Below are positions 23,101 to 24,779 of a stretch of DNA of 24,779 nucleotides, in pieces. Each line of letters begins with the position of its first letter. Position 1 is the stretch's first letter. A program made the translations under genes and the position numbers. The notes beneath the pieces were generated by a model. The model did no database searches, was not told where the DNA came from, and saw nothing but the letters and a program-made list of their open reading frames with translations. The stretch lies in NCBI RefSeq assembly GCF_040605455.1, contig NZ_JBEXCV010000134.1:1-24779 (forward strand), given 5' to 3'. Origin of the DNA: Embleya sp040605455. Lineage in GTDB: Bacteria; Actinomycetota; Actinomycetes; Streptomycetales; Streptomycetaceae.

Positions 23101-24779
23101 GACCCGCGTCGTCCGGCGCGCCCTCGGGCGAGTCCCATTCGGCGCGCTGGTCGAGGTCGACGGTCGAGATGTCGTTCCGCGGCAGGTCCCGCCACGTTCG
23201 GGTGTCGGTGACCGCGAAGCGCGGAGCCGCTTCGGACAGCACACTCTCCGCTCGCCCGCCGAGGTATTGCGGGTCCATCGGCAGGTAGCCGGCACCGGAC
23301 TTGAGGATCCCGAGCAGGCCGACCACCAGGTCCTCCGTGCGCGGCAACGCCAGCACGACCAGGTCTTCCGGCCCGGCACCACGCCGAACCAGCTCCCACG
23401 CGACGCCGTTCGCCCGGTCGTCGAGTTGCCGGTAGGTCAGCGTCCGGTCGTCGCACACGATCGCCGGGGCGTCCGGCGTTTTGGCCACCTGGCCTTCGAA
23501 CAGCTCCGGAATCGTCAGCTCGGTCACGGCTGTGGCGGTGTCGTTGAACCGGGTGAGCAACCGGTCCCGCTCGGCTGCGTCGAGCACGTCGATGCCGCCG
23601 ATCTCGCGCTCCGAGTCGGCAACGAGGCGGCTCAGCACGCGCACGAACCGGTTCGCGATGCCCTCGACCGTGTCCCTGTCGAACAGGTCGGTGACGTACT
23701 CCAGACCGCATTCCGCCCCGCCCGAGGCGTTCGGGATCATGTCGAAGAAGAGGTCGAACTTGGCCGTCCCGGTGTCGAGCCGCTCGGCCCGGACGTCGAG
23801 GCCGGGCAGTTGCAGATCCGGCACCGCCGGCTGCCAGGAGAGCATCACCTGGAAGAACGGGTTGTAGGCGGTGGACCGGTCCGGGTTGAGCAGTTCCACC
23901 AACCGCTCGAACGGCATGTCCTGGTTGTCGTACGCGGCGAGGGCCCGGTCCCGCACGCGCTGGAGCAGTCGGCCGAAGGTCGGGTTCCCGGAGAGGTCGA
24001 CGCGCAGCACCCAGGTGTTGACGAAGAACCCGACGAGCTCCCGCAGTTCCTCATCGGTGCGACCCGCGATCGGGGCGCCGATGGGCACGTCGTCACCGCA
24101 GCCGAGGTGGTACAGGAGCACCGCCAGCGCGGAATGCATGACCATCGAGATCGTGGTGTCCGCTTGCGCCGCGAGCTTCTCCACGGATCGGAGCAGGTCG
24201 GGGTCGATCGAGAACTCGACCCGATCGCCGCGGTGGTTCATCACCTTCGGGCGCGGACGATCCGTCGGCATCGCCAGCGGCTGCGCCAGATCGGCCAACG
24301 TCTCGCGCCAGTACGCCAGTTGCCTGGCTGCCAGGCTGTCCGGATCGGCCTCGTCACCGAGCACGTCGCGCTGCCACAGCGTGTAGTCCGCGTACTGCAC
24401 CGGGAGCGGCTCCCAGGCCGGGGCCCTGCCCTGCCTGCGGTCCGCGTAGGCCATGGTGAGATCGCGGAACAGCGGCCCGAAGGACTCCCCGTCCACCGCG
24501 ATGTGGTGCGCCACAAGCACCAGGGTGTGCTCGCGCGGTCCGCACCGCACCAGCCTGGCGCGGATCGGCACGTCGGCGGCCAGGTCGAAGGTCTTGGTGG
24601 CCACCTCGTCGACCGCCGCGGCCCGCTCCTCCTCCGTGACCTCGACGACCGACAGGTCGAACGGCTGCTCCCCGGACGGCAGTACCTGCTGATGCGGGAC
24701 GCCGTCGTCGTCCTCGACGATCACCGTGCGCAGGACCTCGTGCCGGTCGATGACATCGCGGAGCGCCGACTCCAGTGCG
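17141..24779 (-). CDS. Multimodular NRPS, C-A-PCP-E-C-A-PCP visible, N-terminus outside the window
   Basis: The frame is open to the right edge, giving 2545 residues in the window; the apparent start at 24724 lies inside a condensation domain and is not real. Domains, counted from the first visible residue: condensation domain, missing its first part (HHIAVDG at H91); A domain (about 420-930), pocket D-V-F-S-V-A-S-Y-A-K with unusual YGQSE in A5; PCP GGDS (S976); epimerase (HHLVVDGVSW at H1164, EGHGRE, GWFTAMYP, GVGYGLLRHLNP, IGFNYLGR); DCL-position condensation domain (HHTLFDG at H1655); A domain (about 1965-2430), pocket D-I-V-Q-L-G-V-I-W-K, close to the glycine code DILQLGLIWK; PCP GGHS (S2491). 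It probably adds a D-configured piperazate-like residue and then glycine. The gene ends with TAG at 17143, straight after a linker-like tail (RPQLRQMTV) with no docking domain, and hands over to the next NRPS. Confidence 0.95.
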   Translation of the reverse strand, partial: ALESALRDVIDRHEVLRTVIVEDDDGVPHQQVLPSGEQPFDLSVVEVTEEERAAAVDEVATKTFDLAADVPIRARLVRCGPREHTLVLVAHHIAVDGESFGPLFRDLTMAYADRRQGRAPAWEPLPVQYADYTLWQRDVLGDEADPDSLAARQLAYWRETLADLAQPLAMPTDRPRPKVMNHRGDRVEFSIDPDLLRSVEKLAAQADTTISMVMHSALAVLLYHLGCGDDVPIGAPIAGRTDEELRELVGFFVNTWVLRVDLSGNPTFGRLLQRVRDRALAAYDNQDMPFERLVELLNPDRSTAYNPFFQVMLSWQPAVPDLQLPGLDVRAERLDTGTAKFDLFFDMIPNASGGAECGLEYVTDLFDRDTVEGIANRFVRVLSRLVADSEREIGGIDVLDAAERDRLLTRFNDTATAVTELTIPELFEGQVAKTPDAPAIVCDDRTLTYRQLDDRANGVAWELVRRGAGPEDLVVLALPRTEDLVVGLLGILKSGAGYLPMDPQYLGGRAESVLSEAAPRFAVTDTRTWRDLPRNDISTVDLDQRAEWDSPEGAPDDAGRIAPLGPDNLAYVMYTSGSTGKPKGAAITHRNVVNGVRELVRVLDAPPGWRMLAGTSVNFDVSVFELLSTLSTGGTAEVVPNALVLGERDTWDGHVISAVPSVLGELVGHLEKTTGVRAVVFAGDVLPARLVRQVREALPGVQVVNSYGQSESFYATTFSLAASEEWAQSEVAPIGTPLGNMRAYVLGPGLAPVPQGVIGELYVVGTCLGRGYHGRPGMTAERFVANPFGPAGERMYRTGDLARWNARGRLECLGRGDGQVKVRGFRVETAEVEAALARHPGISEVVVVSREVPSGGRRLVAYVVHIGEGAVGDDGAGGIGDVDVQSGASAAELRKFVAARLPDYMVPSAFVVLGRLPYGPTGKLDRSALPEPDFVGEVYREPRTEAEVIITAAYADVLGVERVGVDDDFFAVGGDSLRSIQVVARARARGLDLGTREIFECRTAARLAEVATTRRDRAPVLVEDEGGGVGPMPLQPVARHVFEHGGGMNRFAMSMVLELPAGIDESGLAATLDAVLDRHDLLRAQLVRGDELSLVAHPQAAARAADLIRRVPCDGRWDEPSSLAAAKAELDDAVGRLDPEAGTMADFVWFAPESGAGRLLVVLHHLVVDGVSWRILMSDFAEAWQQVRSGRTPELPAVGTSARRWASALQTEAFAPEREAELEYWRDVLEASNPPLGTRAFDPAVDVMSTLDTVRVQLSAEVTEAVLTRLPAAFKGTGTDVLLAALALAVNRWRGADRSTLVRLEGHGREEDLVPGADLSRTVGWFTAMYPARVDVSAVDPAEVSAGGPAAGKAIKLVKEQLRAIPDKGVGYGLLRHLNPETAGPLADLPVPQIGFNYLGRISDADVPEHLRADGWGPASWSAELIPTPDPDLPALSALEVNSVATDAGLQAVFMFPTGVLTRELTRELAELWVEVLHGMATYAARPEVGGLTPSDAPLVPVRQDEIERWEARYGRLAQIWPVSPSQSGILFQAAFADGSFDVYHMQFVLHLSGHVDPARMRAAGQALLGRYANLRSAFVTGAGGDPVQVVPEHVAVPWQHIDLTGRGEAEQDAALDTFLAEDRADQLDPTRPPLLRLALLSCGPQRAKLVITAHHTLFDGWSSPVVITDLIRLYSETRELPPVRNYGDYLAWLSTQDREASAARWAAELDGLDQPTLVAPKAPLQEAASALGRVEVPLSIDKGRELARRAAELGVTLNTLLQGAWAVLLSKLTGQQDVVFGAAVNGRPADLLGSDEMVGLFINTLPIRVFCRPDHSLGGVITQLQDRQTALLDHHYHGLADIQRGVGLPTLFDTIVVFENYPVDREGIVDANIAAGFTIDGIRPFAGSHYPLTLNSSDPYLRLSLDYQNNLYDRDAAEAIAARLVRVLDGILADPDTRLGDVDVLGEEERRWLLRGVNDTVEPTLERGLVEALRGQVAATPEALALVGEEESLTYRELDARVNRLAHWLIDRGVRPESLVGVYLPRSTELVVALLAVLRAGAGYIPIDPAHPRSRIDHILEDSGPTLVLDPDVLAGADCSGYPASAPDLVVRPENPAYVIYTSGSTGTPKGVAVTYGALANLLAAMRRRFPLTSADRLLAVTTVGFDIAGVELYLPLISGAAVVLAGKETVSQPSAVVELMRRHEVTIVQATPAFWQMLLMDEPTAARGLRVLVGGEALPVQLAEVLAGQAVEVCNVYGPTETTIWSMTATVESGSGVPAIGTPIGNTRVYVLDSGLLPVPRGVQGELYIAGDGLARGYHGRPELTAARFVACPFGEPGARMYRTGDLVRWGGDGRLEYIGRSDFQVKIRGFRIELGEVEHVLAEHPGVAQAVAVVREERVGDQRLVAYVVPDGKADPAGPDVAVLTDLLRERLPEYMVPSAIVSLAEFPTSPSGKLDRAALPAPDRAEAATGRGPRNHNEQVLCRLFAELLGVEEVGIDIGFFDHGGHSLLATRLIGRIRNELDVDVKVTTVFRNPTVAQLAVRIEESSRPKSKRPQLRQMTV
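20375..20398 (-). repeat. In-frame 12-base tandem duplication in the E-C region
   Basis: Two adjacent 12-base units, TTCGCGGGTCAG and CTCGCGGGTCAG on the plus strand, encode LTRELTRE at the end of the epimerase in the rightmost NRPS. The corresponding place in the neighbouring NRPS reads LTREEVSE. It keeps the frame and looks like a small local duplication or chance similarity. Confidence 0.4.

Noticed and set aside
1..24779. CRISPR arrays, tRNA or rRNA genes, insertion sequences, phage genes
   Set aside because: No spaced direct repeats, cloverleaf-like sequences, transposase motifs or terminal inverted repeats were seen. This was by reading only, so short elements could be missed.

Overview
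The window is high-GC actinomycete DNA, most like Streptomyces or a relative: third codon positions are nearly all G or C, starts include GTG and TTG, and stop-less antisense frames are long. It holds the 3' part of a nonribosomal peptide synthetase (NRPS) cluster. About 20.4 kb of the 24.8 kb is one leftward (minus-strand) operon: NRPS (5' end outside the window, at right) -> NRPS -> NRPS with terminal thioesterase -> type II thioesterase -> decayed methyltransferase -> PhyH-family dioxygenase. A proline-3-hydroxylase-family gene at the left end runs rightward and converges on the operon.

Layout, left to right. 1-43 (-): a scrap carrying the polyketide synthase (PKS) post-AT linker motif LPTYPFQH. 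281-375: possible promoter and Shine-Dalgarno of the hydroxylase. 376-1212 (+): proline-3-hydroxylase-like Fe(II)/2-oxoglutarate enzyme. 1213-1856: no convincing gene; a hairpin at 1802-1845. 1857-2783 (-): PhyH-family dioxygenase. 2794-3150 (-): frameshifted methyltransferase remnant. 3151-3640: no gene called; a perfect 15-bp hairpin at 3326-3359. 3641-4363 (-): type II thioesterase. 4360-9348 (-): NRPS C-A(N-MT)-PCP-TE. 9354-17129 (-): NRPS C-A-PCP-E-C-A-PCP. 17141-24779 (-): NRPS C-A-PCP-E-C-A-PCP, cut by the window edge.

How they work together: the visible modules would add five residues and release the chain at the TE. From the A-domain pocket residues I read DVFSVASYAK (with E), DIVQLGVIWK (glycine-like), DVFSIAAYAK (with E), DVFCNSSYAK and DAPFEALVEK (with N-methylation). 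From memory, the first and third resemble codes assigned to piperazic acid. The hypothesis is ...D-Pip-Gly-D-Pip-X-(N-Me)Y, probably cyclised. The two hydroxylases are candidates for oxidising a cyclic imino acid or another residue. The PKS scrap hints that the locus is, or once was, a PKS/NRPS hybrid. No piperazate synthase, ornithine hydroxylase, MbtH, regulator or exporter is present, so the cluster extends beyond the window.
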